Positions 24,142 through 34,453 are shown, counted from the first letter of the stretch. The stretch is DNA of 64,000 nucleotides from Phyllobacterium calauticae (GCF_019991125.1 NZ_JAGENB010000002.1:186001-250000), one strand, 5' to 3'. Made by a program: numbers and translations. Notes: a model not told the origin generated them from the letters alone.

Positions 24142-26901
24142 CTACCGCCCCGGACGTCCCGTCTTGCCCGGGCGGCGCTTCTTGCGCGCATCGTTTGCGT
24201 CCTCATAGGAGCCGATGCCGCTGCGCTCGCGGCGAATGATGGTATCGTCGTTCCGGTTCGTGCCGCCGGGACCGGCCGGTTTTTCCGGCACGGCGCCGCG
24301 CACGGGCTTTTCGGTCCGGCCGACAGTCATCTCATCCAGCGTGTTCTTGCGGAACAGCGGCGAGTTCGGATGGCTGTTCTCGTCGGTGACCACGCGGTGC
24401 ATGGCGCGGCCGGCATTGTGCCGGCCCTTGGTGCGGCCGCTGACCGGGCTTTCCAGTTCCACTTCGCGCGCCATCGGGTCGTCCGATATGGCCAGCTCCG
24501 TCTCGCGCAGCCGCTTGATCTCGTCGCGCAGCCGTGCTGCCACTTCGAAGTCGAGATCGTCGGCGGCATCGCGCATCTGCTTTTCCAGATGTTCGAGGTG
24601 CGATTTGAGATTGTTGCCCATCATCGCGCCGGATTCGGCAAAGCCGGAAATATCCGCCCGGACGTGATCGCGCTCGTAAACACTGTTGAGGATATCGCCG
24701 ATGTTCTTCTTGATGCTGGCGGGCGTGATTCCGTTGGCCGTGTTGTAGGCTTCCTGCTTTTCGCGGCGGCGGCTGGTTTCCGCCATGGCCCGTTCCATCG
24801 AACCCGTCACGTGGTCGGCATAGAGGATGACCTTGCCGTCGACGTTGCGGGCGGCGCGGCCGATGGTCTGGATCAGCGATGTTTCCGAGCGCAGGAACCC
24901 TTCCTTGTCCGCATCGAGAATGGCGACGAACCCGCATTCGGGAATGTCCAGGCCCTCGCGCAGCAGGTTGATGCCGACGAGCACATCGAAGGCGCCGAGC
25001 CGCAGGTCACGCAGGATTTCGATGCGCTCGAGCGTGTCGATGTCCGAGTGCATGTAGCGCACGCGGATACCCTGCTCGTGCAGATATTCCGTCAGGTCTT
25101 CCGCCATGCGCTTGGTCAGGACGGTGACCAGCGTTCGATAGCCCTTTGCCGATGTCTCGCGGATTTCGCCGAGAACGTCGTCGACCTGCGATTTGGCCGG
25201 ACGCACCTCGACCGGCGGATCGATCAGGCCGGTCGGCCGGATGACCTGCTCGGCGAACACGCCGCCGGCTTCTTCCATTTCCCAATTGCTCGGGGTCGCC
25301 GAAACCGCAACGGTTTGCGGGCGCATCGCGTCCCATTCCTCGAAACGCAGCGGACGGTTGTCCATGCACGAGGGCAGGCGGAAGCCGTACTCGGCCAGCG
25401 TTGCCTTGCGCCTGAAGTCGCCCTTGTACATCGCGCCGATCTGCGGAACGGTCACATGGCTTTCGTCGATGAAAACCAGCGCATTGTCGGGGATATATTC
25501 GAACAGCGTGGGTGGCGGCTCGCCCGGCTTGCGGCCGGTGAGATAACGCGAATAGTTCTCGATGCCGGCACAGGAGCCGGTGGCTTCAAGCATTTCCAGG
25601 TCGAAGGTGCAGCGCTGCTCCAGCCGCTGCGCTTCGAGCAGGCGTCCCGCCTGGTTGAGTTCCACCAGCCGGTGCTTCAGCTCTTCCTTGATCGACTTGA
25701 TCGCCTGGTTCAGCGTCGGGCGCGGCGTCACATAGTGCGAGTTCGCGTAAATCTTCACCTGGCTGAGATCGCCGGTCTTCTGGCCCGTCAGCGGGTCGAA
25801 TTCCGTGATCGTCTCGATCTCGTCGCCGAACATGGAAATGCGCCAGGCCCGGTCCTCAAGGTGGGCCGGGAACAGTTCGATCGTGTCGCCGCGCACCCGG
25901 AACGAGCCGCGGGTGAAATCCATCTCGCGCCGCTTGTACTGCTGCGCCACCAGATCGGCGAGCAGCGCCCGCTGGTCGAGCCGGTCGCCGATCTTCATCT
26001 CGAAGGTCATGGCCGTATAGGTCTCGACCGATCCGATACCATAGATACAGGAGACAGAGGCGACGATGATCACGTCATCGCGTTCCAACAGCGAACGGGT
26101 GGCCGAGTGGCGCATCCGGTCGATCTGCTCGTTGATCGACGATTCCTTCTCGATGAACGTATCGGAGCGCGGCACATAGGCTTCCGGCTGGTAGTAATCG
26201 TAATAGGAAACGAAATACTCGACCGCATTGTTGGGGAAGAAGGATTTGAACTCGCCGTAGAGCTGCGCCGCCAGCGTCTTGTTGGGCGCGAGGATCAGGG
26301 CCGGGCGCTGGGTCTCCTCGATGACCTTGGCCATGGTGAAGGTCTTGCCCGAACCGGTGACACCCAAAAGCACCTGCGTCTTGTCATCGTCGGCAATGCC
26401 GGAGACGAGATCGCGGATGGCCGTCGGCTGGTCGCCGGAGGGCTGGAAATCCGTTTCCATGCGGATGGCGATGCCGCCTTCGGATTTCGAAGGGCGGGCA
26501 GGGCGGTGCGGCTGCCAGGCCGTGCCGTTCTTGAACAGCGGATTGCCGCTTTCGATCAGGGCGGAGAGCGCGGCAACGGTGGCAGTAGCGCCGCCTGCGG
26601 GCAGGTTGGCGGTGTCTTCCAGCGCGATATCCAGGCCGGCGACCGGGTTCAGTCCGGCCGCGGCACGCGTCTTCGGATCGCTCGATCCGCCGATGGAGGT
26701 GCCGCGCGAGGTCCTGGAACTGCTGGTTGGCTTGGCCGCTGTCTTCTTCGGCTTCGTCACCTTGGGCTGCGGCTTGGCGGTTTCCTCGGAAATCTGCTTG
26801 GCCCAATCGCTGATCGAGCCGGAGAGCGGTGTGCCTTCCAGTTCCGATTGCGGCGCTTCGCCGAAACCATCCGCGTTATATTTGTCAGGAGATTTAACCA
26901 T
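24142..26901 (-). CDS. uvrB: Excinuclease ABC subunit B with long N- and C-terminal extensions
   Basis: UvrB is the damage-verifying helicase-like subunit of nucleotide excision repair. Walker [12 protein letters not shown] is near residue 178. The beta-hairpin region has [13 protein letters not shown], Walker B-like [10 protein letters not shown] and motif [15 protein letters not shown], and the C-terminal UVR domain is [20 protein letters not shown]. The protein is about 919 aa, against roughly 670 in E. coli. A Lys/Pro/Ala-rich tail of about 145 residues precedes the core ([12 protein letters not shown]), and about 95 basic residues follow UVR. Such extensions are usual in rhizobial UvrB. 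Start is the ATG at 26901 without a strong Shine-Dalgarno; an upstream TTG seems unlikely. Confidence 0.95.
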   Translation of the reverse strand: MVKSPDKYNADGFGEAPQSELEGTPLSGSISDWAKQISEETAKPQPKVTKPKKTAAKPTSSSRTSRGTSIGGSSDPKTRAAAGLNPVAGLDIALEDTANLPAGGATATVAALSALIESGNPLFKNGTAWQPHRPARPSKSEGGIAIRMETDFQPSGDQPTAIRDLVSGIADDDKTQVLLGVTGSGKTFTMAKVIEETQRPALILAPNKTLAAQLYGEFKSFFPNNAVEYFVSYYDYYQPEAYVPRSDTFIEKESSINEQIDRMRHSATRSLLERDDVIIVASVSCIYGIGSVETYTAMTFEMKIGDRLDQRALLADLVAQQYKRREMDFTRGSFRVRGDTIELFPAHLEDRAWRISMFGDEIETITEFDPLTGQKTGDLSQVKIYANSHYVTPRPTLNQAIKSIKEELKHRLVELNQAGRLLEAQRLEQRCTFDLEMLEATGSCAGIENYSRYLTGRKPGEPPPTLFEYIPDNALVFIDESHVTVPQIGAMYKGDFRRKATLAEYGFRLPSCMDNRPLRFEEWDAMRPQTVAVSATPSNWEMEEAGGVFAEQVIRPTGLIDPPVEVRPAKSQVDDVLGEIRETSAKGYRTLVTVLTKRMAEDLTEYLHEQGIRVRYMHSDIDTLERIEILRDLRLGAFDVLVGINLLREGLDIPECGFVAILDADKEGFLRSETSLIQTIGRAARNVDGKVILYADHVTGSMERAMAETSRRREKQEAYNTANGITPASIKKNIGDILNSVYERDHVRADISGFAESGAMMGNNLKSHLEHLEKQMRDAADDLDFEVAARLRDEIKRLRETELAISDDPMAREVELESPVSGRTKGRHNAGRAMHRVVTDENSHPNSPLFRKNTLDEMTVGRTEKPVRGAVPEKPAGPGGTNRNDDTIIRRERSGIGSYEDANDARKKRRPGKTGRPGR

Positions 26902-26971
26902 GGGTTGAATATGGTGGGAGTCCGGCAAAATGGAAAGAGCCAAGTCCGCAAAAGTCGCCGGAAGCGGCAGG

Positions 26972-26995
26972 CTCCTGACATAAGGTTGTCAGGAG
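26972..26995. repeat. Perfect hairpin between SemiSWEET and uvrB
   Basis: CTCCTGACA (26972-26980) and TGTCAGGAG (26987-26995) form a perfect 9-bp stem with a 6-nt loop. It has no U-tract, and lies after the SemiSWEET stop and 70 bp before the uvrB start. Role unclear; it may lie in the uvrB leader. Confidence 0.55.
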
Positions 26996-27025
26996 GATTG
27001 TCAGGGTCCGTCCTGTTCCGGGGTA

Positions 27026-27283
27026 TCAGCCGTAGCGCAGCTTGAGGCCGAGAATGGTCAGGATCAGCAGCAGCGTGGTGGCGTTTGCCGCGATGACCGG
27101 CCAGGAACTGATCATGATACCGTAGAACAGCCAGAGCAACACGCCAAGTGCCAGCGAAGCATTGCTGATGAGCGAAATGCTGCCGGTTTCCCGGTGCCGA
27201 ACGATCTTGATGATCTGCGGAACCCAGCACAGGGTGGTGATCAAGGCAGCAAGACTGCCAACGAGCTCGATATGGAGAGGCAC
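27026..27283 (-). CDS. SemiSWEET-type PQ-loop transporter
   Basis: An 85-residue three-helix membrane protein. The PQ motif is in TTLCWVPQIIKIVRHRETGS, and the third helix holds WPVIAANATTLLLILTILGL. SemiSWEETs dimerise to form sugar uniporters. The length from the GTG at 27283 matches the family (about 85-95 aa). A longer version from an ATG at 27352 would add a non-family leader. Neither start has a strong Shine-Dalgarno, so the exact start is uncertain. Confidence 0.8.
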   Translation of the reverse strand: MPLHIELVGSLAALITTLCWVPQIIKIVRHRETGSISLISNASLALGVLLWLFYGIMISSWPVIAANATTLLLILTILGLKLRYG

Positions 27284-27357
27284 GGACCGATCTTTCAGAA
27301 AAGAGAGAATTGATATATGAGCGAATTCTTCAAAAAAATACAGCGGAATCATGACTT

Positions 27358-27401
27358 AACCAACAATCCGCGATAAAAATTTATGTCGCGGATTGTTGGT
27401 T
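27358..27401 (-). terminator. Long hairpin downstream of the lipoprotein hydrolase
   Basis: A perfect 16-bp inverted repeat (27358-27373 with 27386-27401) with a 12-nt AT-rich loop. It sits 20 bp after the stop of the leftward hydrolase gene. The following U-run is short, so termination strength is uncertain. Confidence 0.6.
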
Positions 27402-27421
27402 TCGTGTCTCCCGCCACCGGC

Positions 27422-28591
27422 CTACTGAACGGCGCCGAGAAGCCGGGCGGGAAGATAGATCACAAGCGACGCTGCGCCTGTTATGACGGAGGTGCCATCG
27501 GCGAGAACGGACTGCCCGGCGGGTGTTTCGTCACCGGACAGCACTTTCTGCGACAATTGCCCGCTGCGCACCATGTTCATCAGCGTCGGCGAGCTTGCGA
27601 ATACCCCATGCGACCCGCCGTCGAGGTCGGACGCATCGAGGACGACGATGCCGAGTTTCTGCAGCACGGCGATGCTGGAGCCGTCGCCGACGCGCGGGTG
27701 GCCGCCGGTAATCCGTCCTGATACGCTCAGGGCACTGTCGGCGCGGGAAACCAGCACCGTAAAGGGTTTTGGCAGTTCGCCGATATCCCGGACCTGTCCC
27801 TGGAACACGTCGATATCGATGTCCGGCGCCGCCAGCATGACGCCCGACAGGCGGCGGAACACGTCGCGATGGCCGGTCTGCGCCAGTTGGCTCAGGGCTT
27901 CCATGACCACAAACGAGCCCATGGAATGGCCGACCAGCAGGATTTTCGTTGCCTTGGTTGCCGCGGCCAGTTGCAGAAGTTCGGCAAGACCGTCGCGGCC
28001 ATAGGTGGCGCTGTCGCGGTCATAGACGTAAAGGCCGAGTGAACCTGCCGACGGCCAGGAATAGTGGACGGAAACAGCGGGAAGGCCGTAATCATAGGCG
28101 AACTGCGCCTGCCGGAAGACGCTGTCGGCAAAATTGTTGTTGTAGCCGTGGACGAAAACAAACAGCTCGCGCTGGTTGGCGGGACGTTTCGCCAGTTCCG
28201 CGTTGATCCTCTCGACGAAGACCTGCTTGCTGCCATAGGGCTGGAACGCCGTTGCGGCAAAATCCCGGGCCGGATTGGGTTTGCTGCTGCTCTTTTCCAC
28301 TTCGCCGCGCTTGTGGTTCGGCGGGATGCCGACATCGACGCGGGCAAAATTGAGGGTTGGCGACCGCTTGGCCGAATAGGGCAGGGAGAGATTGTCCGAC
28401 CGCTCGCGGCTGGTCGCGACGAAGATCGGAATGACGGCCTTGGGTCCGGTCTTGTCGTTCAGCACCGGCGCGGGCACCGCCGCATTGGCCTTGATGACAT
28501 GTTGGGACGTGAGACCCAGCACAGCACGACCACCGCACCCTGTCAGCACAAGCATCACGAGCAGAAAGGCCGACAAGCGGGATACGGTCAT
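27422..28591 (-). CDS. Lipoprotein alpha/beta hydrolase (DUF900/COG4782)
   Basis: A 389-residue predicted lipoprotein. The signal peptide ends in the lipobox LTGC at about residues 15-18, so it would be lipidated by Lgt. The hydrolase core (DUF900) has FVHGYNNNFADSVFR, the nucleophile motif LVGHSMGSFV with Ser, and a later acidic residue and His in the C-terminal half (GGSHGVF). GGAG lies 7 nt before the ATG. It is probably an envelope esterase or thioesterase; the substrate is unknown. Confidence 0.8.
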   Translation of the reverse strand: MTVSRLSAFLLVMLVLTGCGGRAVLGLTSQHVIKANAAVPAPVLNDKTGPKAVIPIFVATSRERSDNLSLPYSAKRSPTLNFARVDVGIPPNHKRGEVEKSSSKPNPARDFAATAFQPYGSKQVFVERINAELAKRPANQRELFVFVHGYNNNFADSVFRQAQFAYDYGLPAVSVHYSWPSAGSLGLYVYDRDSATYGRDGLAELLQLAAATKATKILLVGHSMGSFVVMEALSQLAQTGHRDVFRRLSGVMLAAPDIDIDVFQGQVRDIGELPKPFTVLVSRADSALSVSGRITGGHPRVGDGSSIAVLQKLGIVVLDASDLDGGSHGVFASSPTLMNMVRSGQLSQKVLSGDETPAGQSVLADGTSVITGAASLVIYLPARLLGAVQ

Positions 28592-28731
28592 GAACACACT
28601 CCGGACAGCACTCCGGAAGTTAGAACCAGTATTTCGGCCGCACTGCAACTTAAAAGCACCGCCCGGCCGGCGGCAGGCACGCCGAACCGCCGCCGGCGTG
28701 ACAATTTTTCAACAACCGGGTGCTGCTGCGG

Positions 28732-29928
28732 TCAGACGATCAGCGGGTCGCGGCCCATGTTCAGATGCAGTTCGTGGCCGTCATAGGCATGGGCTTCGGC
28801 CACCGCTTCGTCGAGTTCGACGCCGAGACCCGGCGCCGTCGGCGGGATGACATAGCCGTTTTCCCATTGAAGCGGCGTCTTGAGCAGCTTGGCATGGAAC
28901 CCGCCAAAGGCCTGGATGCATTCGAGAATGAGGAAATTCGGGCTGCAGGTGGAAAGCTGGATATTGGCCGCGCCGACGATCGGTCCGCAATAGAGATGCG
29001 GGGCGATCTGCGCATGAAACGTTTCAGCCATGCCGGCGATCTTCTTGGCCTCCAGGATGCCGCCGACACGCCCCAGATCCATCTGCAGGATATTGGCGGC
29101 ACGGTTCACCAGCACCCGCTGAAACTCATATTTCGTGGTGAGGCGTTCGCCCGTCGCCACGGGGATCGTGGTGTGCTGCTGCACATAGGCCATGTTCTCC
29201 GGCATATCTGGCGGGACCGGCTCTTCGAACCACAAGGGATCATAGGGCTCGAGCCGTCTGGCCAGCCGCACGGCGCTGGTGGGTGTCATCTGGCCATGGG
29301 TGCCGAACAGGATATCCGCCTTGGAGCCGACAGCCTCGCGCACAAGACGGACAAATTTTTCGCCGAGATCGAGTTCTTCGAGTGAAAGCTGGCGCGGGTC
29401 GAAGGAGGTGTAGGGCGCGACCGGATCGAATTTCACGGCGGTGTAGCCCTGCGCCACATATTCCGCGGCGCGCTCCGCCGAGGCTTCGGCATTCCAGTAG
29501 ATCGCCGAGGTCTCGCCCAGTTCGGGTTTGGGATAGAGATAGGTATAGCTGCGCAGCCGCTCGTGCACCCGCCCGCCCAGCAATTCGTAGACGGGCTTGT
29601 CGGCTTCCTTGCCGATGATATCCCAGCAGGCCATCTCCAGCGCCGATACGGCACCCATGATGGTCACGTCAGGACGCTGGGTGAAGCCGCCGGAATAGGC
29701 GCGGCGGAAAAACCGCTCGATGTGGTGCGGGTCCTGGCCGATGAGCCAGCGCTCGGCGACGTCCTCGATCACGGTGCGCATGACCTGCGGGCTGACCGTC
29801 GAATTGTAGGCCTCGCCATAGCCGACGACACCGGAATCGGTGGTGAGCTTGACGAAGATGAACCACGTGCCTCCAAACGATGGCGGCGGGTTGCCGACGA
29901 CGAAGGTTTTTACATCGGTGATTTTCAT
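28732..29928 (-). CDS. Mandelate racemase/muconate lactonizing enzyme family protein
   Basis: A 398-residue enolase-superfamily enzyme, probably a sugar-acid dehydratase. The N-terminal capping domain runs from MKITDVKTFVVGNPPPSFGG. The barrel domain has WFEEPVPPD with metal-binding Glu, IPVATGERLTTKYEF with the next Glu, and the C-terminal IAPHLYCGPIVGAA with a candidate catalytic His. The first metal ligand is near FGTHGQMTP, where His replaces the more usual DANG/DxN pattern, as in several dehydratase subgroups. No sugar-catabolic neighbour gives the substrate. Confidence 0.85.
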   Translation of the reverse strand: MKITDVKTFVVGNPPPSFGGTWFIFVKLTTDSGVVGYGEAYNSTVSPQVMRTVIEDVAERWLIGQDPHHIERFFRRAYSGGFTQRPDVTIMGAVSALEMACWDIIGKEADKPVYELLGGRVHERLRSYTYLYPKPELGETSAIYWNAEASAERAAEYVAQGYTAVKFDPVAPYTSFDPRQLSLEELDLGEKFVRLVREAVGSKADILFGTHGQMTPTSAVRLARRLEPYDPLWFEEPVPPDMPENMAYVQQHTTIPVATGERLTTKYEFQRVLVNRAANILQMDLGRVGGILEAKKIAGMAETFHAQIAPHLYCGPIVGAANIQLSTCSPNFLILECIQAFGGFHAKLLKTPLQWENGYVIPPTAPGLGVELDEAVAEAHAYDGHELHLNMGRDPLIV

Positions 29929-30103
29929 GGCCTGCTCCGGTGGTTCACTGTCCGCCCGACCCTAAGGGAGAGGGCGCGCATGTCAAAAACCGTGCAACGA
30001 CCCCGCATGTCGGCTTTCTGACAGTTCTTGCACAGAAGGTCTTTCCATTGCCTCTATTGCACTGCATCATAAGCCCATATGCACATGCCTATGGAGACCG
30101 GAC

Positions 30104-30499
30104 GTGAGTGAAGAAACCAAGCCGATCGGCGAACTGACCCTGCGCACGCTTGCCATGCCTGCGGATGCCAATGCCGCCGGCGATATTTTTGGCGGCTGGG
30201 TCATGGCACAGATGGACTTGTCCTGCGGTATCCGCGCGGCGGAACGGGCACGCGGCCGGGTGGTGACGGCGGCGGTGAAGGAAATGGCCTTCGCCAAGCC
30301 GGTCAAGATCGGCGATACGCTGTGCGTCTACACGCATATCGAGCATGTCGGGCGCACCTCCATCACGCTGAAGGTGGAAGCATGGGCACAACGCTACCTC
30401 TCTGACCTGATGGAGCGGGTCACCCATGCGGATTTCGTCATGGTGGCACTCGACACATCGGGCAAGCCGACGCCGGTGCCACCGGAGCCGAAAGGCTAA
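30104..30499 (+). CDS. yciA: Acyl-CoA thioesterase YciA
   Basis: A 131-residue hotdog-fold thioesterase. Signatures are DANAAGDIFGGWVMAQMDLS near the N-terminus with the catalytic Asp, followed by AFAKPVKIGDTLCVYTHIEH. YciA-type enzymes hydrolyse a broad range of acyl-CoAs. The start is a GTG at 30104 with GGAG 7 nt upstream. Its stop overlaps the stop of the convergent VOC gene by 4 bases (CTAA). Confidence 0.9.
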   Translation: MSEETKPIGELTLRTLAMPADANAAGDIFGGWVMAQMDLSCGIRAAERARGRVVTAAVKEMAFAKPVKIGDTLCVYTHIEHVGRTSITLKVEAWAQRYLSDLMERVTHADFVMVALDTSGKPTPVPPEPKG

Positions 30500-30912
30500 C
30501 CGCCAATCATATATTTGTCCCAGAAACCGGCCTGCGGTTCGATCTGCTCGACAATGTCGATCCACAGGCCCGACGGATCGTGAAAACCGAAACGGCGCTG
30601 GCCGAACGGCTCGTCGGTCAACGGATATTCCACCTGCAATCCGCTTGCGGTGACCTTTTCAAAAGCCGCCGCCGCGTCATCCACCTGCAGCTCGAAACAC
30701 ATGCCCCAGCCGCCGAAGCTTTCCGGGCCGGGAGGCGCCGACGGGTGGTCCGGCGTCATGAAGGCGATGGAGGCCGTATGGTCTTCGCCCGCGAGCCAGC
30801 AGAACCATGTGCTGTCAAAACCGCTGGTGAAGCCAAGATGCCGTATCCAGAAATCGCGGCAAGCCTCTTTTTTCTCGGTGACGATGATCGGATAGCGGTC
30901 CGTGAAGCGCAT
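30496..30912 (-). CDS. VOC-family protein (glyoxalase/bleomycin-resistance-like)
   Basis: A 138-residue VOC-fold protein with two beta-alpha-beta-beta-beta modules: RYPIIVTEKKEACRDFWIRH and later MCFELQVDDAAAAFEKVTAS and FGFHDPSGLWIDIVEQ. It is not glyoxalase I itself; the metal residues are only partly conserved. AAAGG precedes the ATG at 30912. It converges with yciA and is divergent from ltrA. The substrate is unknown. Confidence 0.8.
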   Translation of the reverse strand: MRFTDRYPIIVTEKKEACRDFWIRHLGFTSGFDSTWFCWLAGEDHTASIAFMTPDHPSAPPGPESFGGWGMCFELQVDDAAAAFEKVTASGLQVEYPLTDEPFGQRRFGFHDPSGLWIDIVEQIEPQAGFWDKYMIGG

Positions 30913-31110
30913 GGTAAGCCTTTCCCAAGGGTGGTGATTTGCGGCATTAGAGGCAGTCGGCATGGCGATGACAAGGGCGTTTTGTCAGTAGTCTTCACAC
31001 GCCCGCTTGCGGGATACATGCACCATCCTGTGGTTAAGATCGCAAAAGGCTTGGATTGGCGGCATTAATCAGGCAGCTTTTTTTCAGGGTCTGATGTTGG
31101 AGGGCGATGC

Positions 31111-32295
31111 ATGGCACTGTCTGGGGCAATCCGGAATTACGCGCGTATACGGGGCGGGAGCGACAGCGCGAAAGTCGATTTCGTCGAATTGTTCTTCGAT
31201 CTCGTCTTCGTCTTTGCCGTCACCCAGATTTCGCACTTCCTGCTGCATGACCTCAGCCTCAAGGGGCTTGGCGAAAGCGCGCTGCTGCTCGCGGCGGTCT
31301 GGTGGGTGTGGGTCTACACGGCGTGGGTGACCAACTGGCTCGATCCGACGACGCCGCCGGTCCGGGTGATGCTGTTCGTGCTGATGCTGGCGGGGCTGGT
31401 GCTGTCAACGTCCATACCCACGGCCTTCGCCGGCCGCGGGCTGGTTTTTGCCCTGGCTTTTGTCACCATGCAGCTGGGCCGCTCGCTCTTCGTCATGTGG
31501 GCGATGCGCCACCACAACCGCTCCAACTACCTGAACTTCGTGCGCATCTCGGTCTGGCTTGGCGTTTCCGCCGTGTTCTGGATCAGCGGCGGGCTGGCCG
31601 ATCCGGAAAACCGGGTGTTTTTCTGGCTGGTTGCGCTGCTGATCGAGCTGGCGGGTCCGGCGCTGGGCTTCCGCACCCCCGGCCTTGGCGCATCGACGAC
31701 GGCGGACTGGGACGTGGACGGCGACCACATGGCCGAGCGCGCCGCGCTGTTCATCATTATTGCGCTCGGCGAATCCATCCTTGTATCCGGCGCGACATTC
31801 GCCGAGCAGGAATGGACCTTCATTGCGTTCTCGGCCTTCCTGACGACCTTCGTGGCTTCGGTGGCCATGTGGCTGATCTATTTCAATGTCGGGCAGCTGC
31901 GCGCGCACCACAAGATCGCATCGACCGATGATCCCGGCCGCATCGCCCGCGTCGCCTATACCTATATCCATGTGCTGCTGGTGGCCGGCATCATCGTGGT
32001 GGCCGTTTCCGATGAACTGGTGCTGGCGCATCCGCTCGGCCATTCCGCGCCCTCGGTTTTCTGGACATCCATTGGCGGAACGGCGCTCTATCTCATCGGC
32101 AACCTGCTGTTCAAGGGCTATGTGGAGGGCAGGCCACCGCTTTCGCATATGGCGGGACTGGTCCTGTGCGCCGTTCTGCCCTTTGCGGGCGGTGCGCTCT
32201 CGCCGCTCGTGCTCGGTGCTGCAACCAGCCTGATCCTGATCGTGGTGACGATCTGGGAATATGTCGGCCGGATTAAGGAACCCGGCCACCATTAG
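31111..32295 (+). CDS. ltrA: Low-temperature-requirement A (LtrA) family membrane protein
   Basis: A 394-residue polytopic membrane protein of the LtrA family (PF06772). The diagnostic N-terminal VDFVELFFDLVFVFAVTQIS is present, and HMAERAALFIIIALGESILV lies in the middle. About ten to twelve hydrophobic helices are seen. The prototype in Listeria is needed at low temperature; the biochemical role is not known. Its stop is 6 bp from that of the convergent extensin-like gene. Confidence 0.88.
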   Translation: MALSGAIRNYARIRGGSDSAKVDFVELFFDLVFVFAVTQISHFLLHDLSLKGLGESALLLAAVWWVWVYTAWVTNWLDPTTPPVRVMLFVLMLAGLVLSTSIPTAFAGRGLVFALAFVTMQLGRSLFVMWAMRHHNRSNYLNFVRISVWLGVSAVFWISGGLADPENRVFFWLVALLIELAGPALGFRTPGLGASTTADWDVDGDHMAERAALFIIIALGESILVSGATFAEQEWTFIAFSAFLTTFVASVAMWLIYFNVGQLRAHHKIASTDDPGRIARVAYTYIHVLLVAGIIVVAVSDELVLAHPLGHSAPSVFWTSIGGTALYLIGNLLFKGYVEGRPPLSHMAGLVLCAVLPFAGGALSPLVLGAATSLILIVVTIWEYVGRIKEPGHH

Positions 32296-32301
32296 GGCGC
32301 G

Positions 32302-33279
32302 CTAGCGGCAGGCGCGATGGCCGTTGCGCCGCTGCATCAGGTCGAAGTGGAAATGGTCGCGGTGGAAAATATCGTAACCGGGGCCGAGCACCGTGGTGAA
32401 GTAGTCGCAGGCATCGGAGCGGACATTGTTGAGCAGGCCGCGCTGCCGGAAAGCGAAGAACCCCGGCTTCTGCACCTTGATATCGGTGCCGTTGTTCAGG
32501 GTGATCTTGGCGATATCCAGCGCATTGCCCTTGGAATGTTCGGACATGTTGGCGCCCGGCCGGTTGCTCATGGTGCGGCAGGAATAGCTCGAGGCCTGAT
32601 GAATGGTGTTGACGCCGGAGAGATAGCGCAACCGCGTCGACGGCTGCAGGTCGCCCTTGACCCAGCGGGCAAAGGCCAGGGTCATCTGGCAGTTCAGCGT
32701 GGCACTCGGCTTCAGCCGGATCTGGCCGCTGGCGAAGCCGCTGACCGTCAGCGGGTTGTCGATACGGCACACGCCGCCATCATTGATCGGCGCGTGCTCC
32801 TGGAAGACGACGCCAAGCTGCTTGAGCTGGGTCCGGCAGGCGATTTCGCCCGCCGGCACGGCATAGCGGCTCTCGTTGCGCGCCATGGGATCGCGCAGAT
32901 TGCCACCGGCGTAGCCGTAATTCTGTTCGCGGCTGGTCAGCGCGTGGTTTTCTTCCGTCATCACGGGTTGCGCCGCCGCCAGGTTCTGTTCCTGTGCCAC
33001 CGGCTGGTCCGCTTCATTGTTGGCAATGCGGTTTTCTTCACCGGCCAGGGAATTGTCAGCCATTGAATTGTCGGGGGCAGCGGTGTCGGGCGTCATGTCC
33101 GCGGCGGGAGCCACCGCTATATAGTCGCCTGATTCTGCAGGGCTTGCGCCATGGCCGACATTGGCCTGCGGGCGACGCACATCGCCCATGCCGCAGGCGC
33201 TGAGCGCGGTTGCCGTGCACAGGACAAAGACGGTCGTAAGGCGCCGCAAGGGCACGGCGGACGACAACGCAAAACTCAT
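32302..33279 (-). CDS. Extensin-like family lipoprotein
   Basis: A 325-residue predicted lipoprotein. The signal peptide ends in the lipobox LSAC near residue 28. An acidic Asn/Asp/Glu-rich low-complexity linker of about 110 residues follows. The extensin-like C-terminal domain (PF06904) spans about 145-325 and contains CRTQLKQLGVVFQE, GVCRIDNPLTVSGF, SEHSKGNALDIAK and HRDHFHFDL, whose His/Asp pattern resembles D,D-peptidase-type zinc sites. AAGGA precedes the ATG at 33279. It likely acts on or near the cell wall. Confidence 0.85.
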   Translation of the reverse strand: MSFALSSAVPLRRLTTVFVLCTATALSACGMGDVRRPQANVGHGASPAESGDYIAVAPAADMTPDTAAPDNSMADNSLAGEENRIANNEADQPVAQEQNLAAAQPVMTEENHALTSREQNYGYAGGNLRDPMARNESRYAVPAGEIACRTQLKQLGVVFQEHAPINDGGVCRIDNPLTVSGFASGQIRLKPSATLNCQMTLAFARWVKGDLQPSTRLRYLSGVNTIHQASSYSCRTMSNRPGANMSEHSKGNALDIAKITLNNGTDIKVQKPGFFAFRQRGLLNNVRSDACDYFTTVLGPGYDIFHRDHFHFDLMQRRNGHRACR

Positions 33280-33399
33280 GTCACCACATCCTTTTCGCCT
33301 GAAACCAAGCGCAGACGCGGATAAAATAAGACCAAAGTGTAAAGGAAAGGTCAGCGGCGGCGGTAATGCCTGTGTCGGCAACAAGGCAGGGATTGCACC

Positions 33400-34287
33400 C
33401 TAGGCGGCATCCGTCCGGTTGCGCAGGGCCGGGACGATTTCAACCGTGATCATGGCGATGAAGATCAGCGCACAGCCGATCATGCCGTGGACCGTCATGC
33501 GCTCGCCGAGGAGGATGGCGCCGAAGAGCGCCGCGAACAGGGCTTCGGAGGAAAGCATGATGGCCGCCTGCGGCGCGCTGGTATAGCGCTGGCCGACTGC
33601 CTGCAGGGTGAAGGCAATGCCGCAGGAGAACACGCCGCCGAAGAGGATCGCCGGCCAGGACAGCATGACCGATGGCCAGTTGAACGGTTCCATGAATGCC
33701 GCAAGGGTAAAGCCGAACACGGCGCAGGTCAGGAACTGCACGAAGGAAAGCATGAACGGCCGGCCGTTTTCGTGCGCGAGACGGTTGATGAAGATGATCT
33801 GCAGCGCCCAGAAGACGGCGCACAGGATGGTCAGCCAGTCGCCGGTCGTCAGATTGTTGAGCTGTCCGCCCGACAGGAGATAGATGCCGCCCAGCGCCGT
33901 CAGCGCACAGGGCCAGACGATCGGGCTCGGCCAGCTCCAGAACAGCATGACGCCGAGGATCGGCACCATCACCACATAGAGGCCGGTGAGAAAGCCGGAA
34001 TTGGTGACCGTTGTCGTGGCAAGGCCCATCTGCTGCAGAACCGAGCCGATGGACAGGAACAGGCCGATGAAGATGAAGCTGCCGTAATCCCGGCGGGTGA
34101 GGCGGTGTTTCGCCAGCCGTGCTTCGCGCCATGCCAGCGGCGCAACGGTCAGGCTTGCCAGGGCAAAGCGCAGTCCGATGAACAGGAAGGCGCCGACATT
34201 GCCGACTGCACTCGCCTGTGCAACAAAACCGAGGCCCCAGATGGCGCCTGCGACAAGCAGCAACAGATTGGCACGGCCTTGCGTCAT
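33400..34287 (-). CDS. EamA/DMT-superfamily transporter
   Basis: A 295-residue protein with ten predicted transmembrane helices in two EamA repeats (LLLVAGAIWGLGFVAQASAV at the start; CGIAFTLQAVGQRYTSAPQA and LLGERMTVHGMIGCALIFIA in the second). Such carriers usually export amino acids or small metabolites. The substrate is unknown. It lies upstream of the extensin-like gene on the same strand with a 120-bp gap, and is divergent from greA. Confidence 0.87.
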   Translation of the reverse strand: MTQGRANLLLLVAGAIWGLGFVAQASAVGNVGAFLFIGLRFALASLTVAPLAWREARLAKHRLTRRDYGSFIFIGLFLSIGSVLQQMGLATTTVTNSGFLTGLYVVMVPILGVMLFWSWPSPIVWPCALTALGGIYLLSGGQLNNLTTGDWLTILCAVFWALQIIFINRLAHENGRPFMLSFVQFLTCAVFGFTLAAFMEPFNWPSVMLSWPAILFGGVFSCGIAFTLQAVGQRYTSAPQAAIMLSSEALFAALFGAILLGERMTVHGMIGCALIFIAMITVEIVPALRNRTDAA

Positions 34288-34453
34288 GATGAATCCACAG
34301 AATATCCGCGGTCATCCCTTGCCCGCAACCTGCTCTATCGATTGCCGTGATGGACTGCAAGAGCCCCGAAGGCAGCATTGCTCCCCAGCGGCACAGGGAA
34401 AACCGGCCGATCCGCGACATTTTCTACTTTCTTCGTGAAATCGCCGGAAAGAG

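Noticed and set aside
23983-27045. A 1020-codon open frame on the + strand across uvrB
   Set aside because: It is entirely antisense to uvrB, has no recognisable domain and is Arg/Gly/His rich as expected of an antisense frame in G+C-rich DNA.
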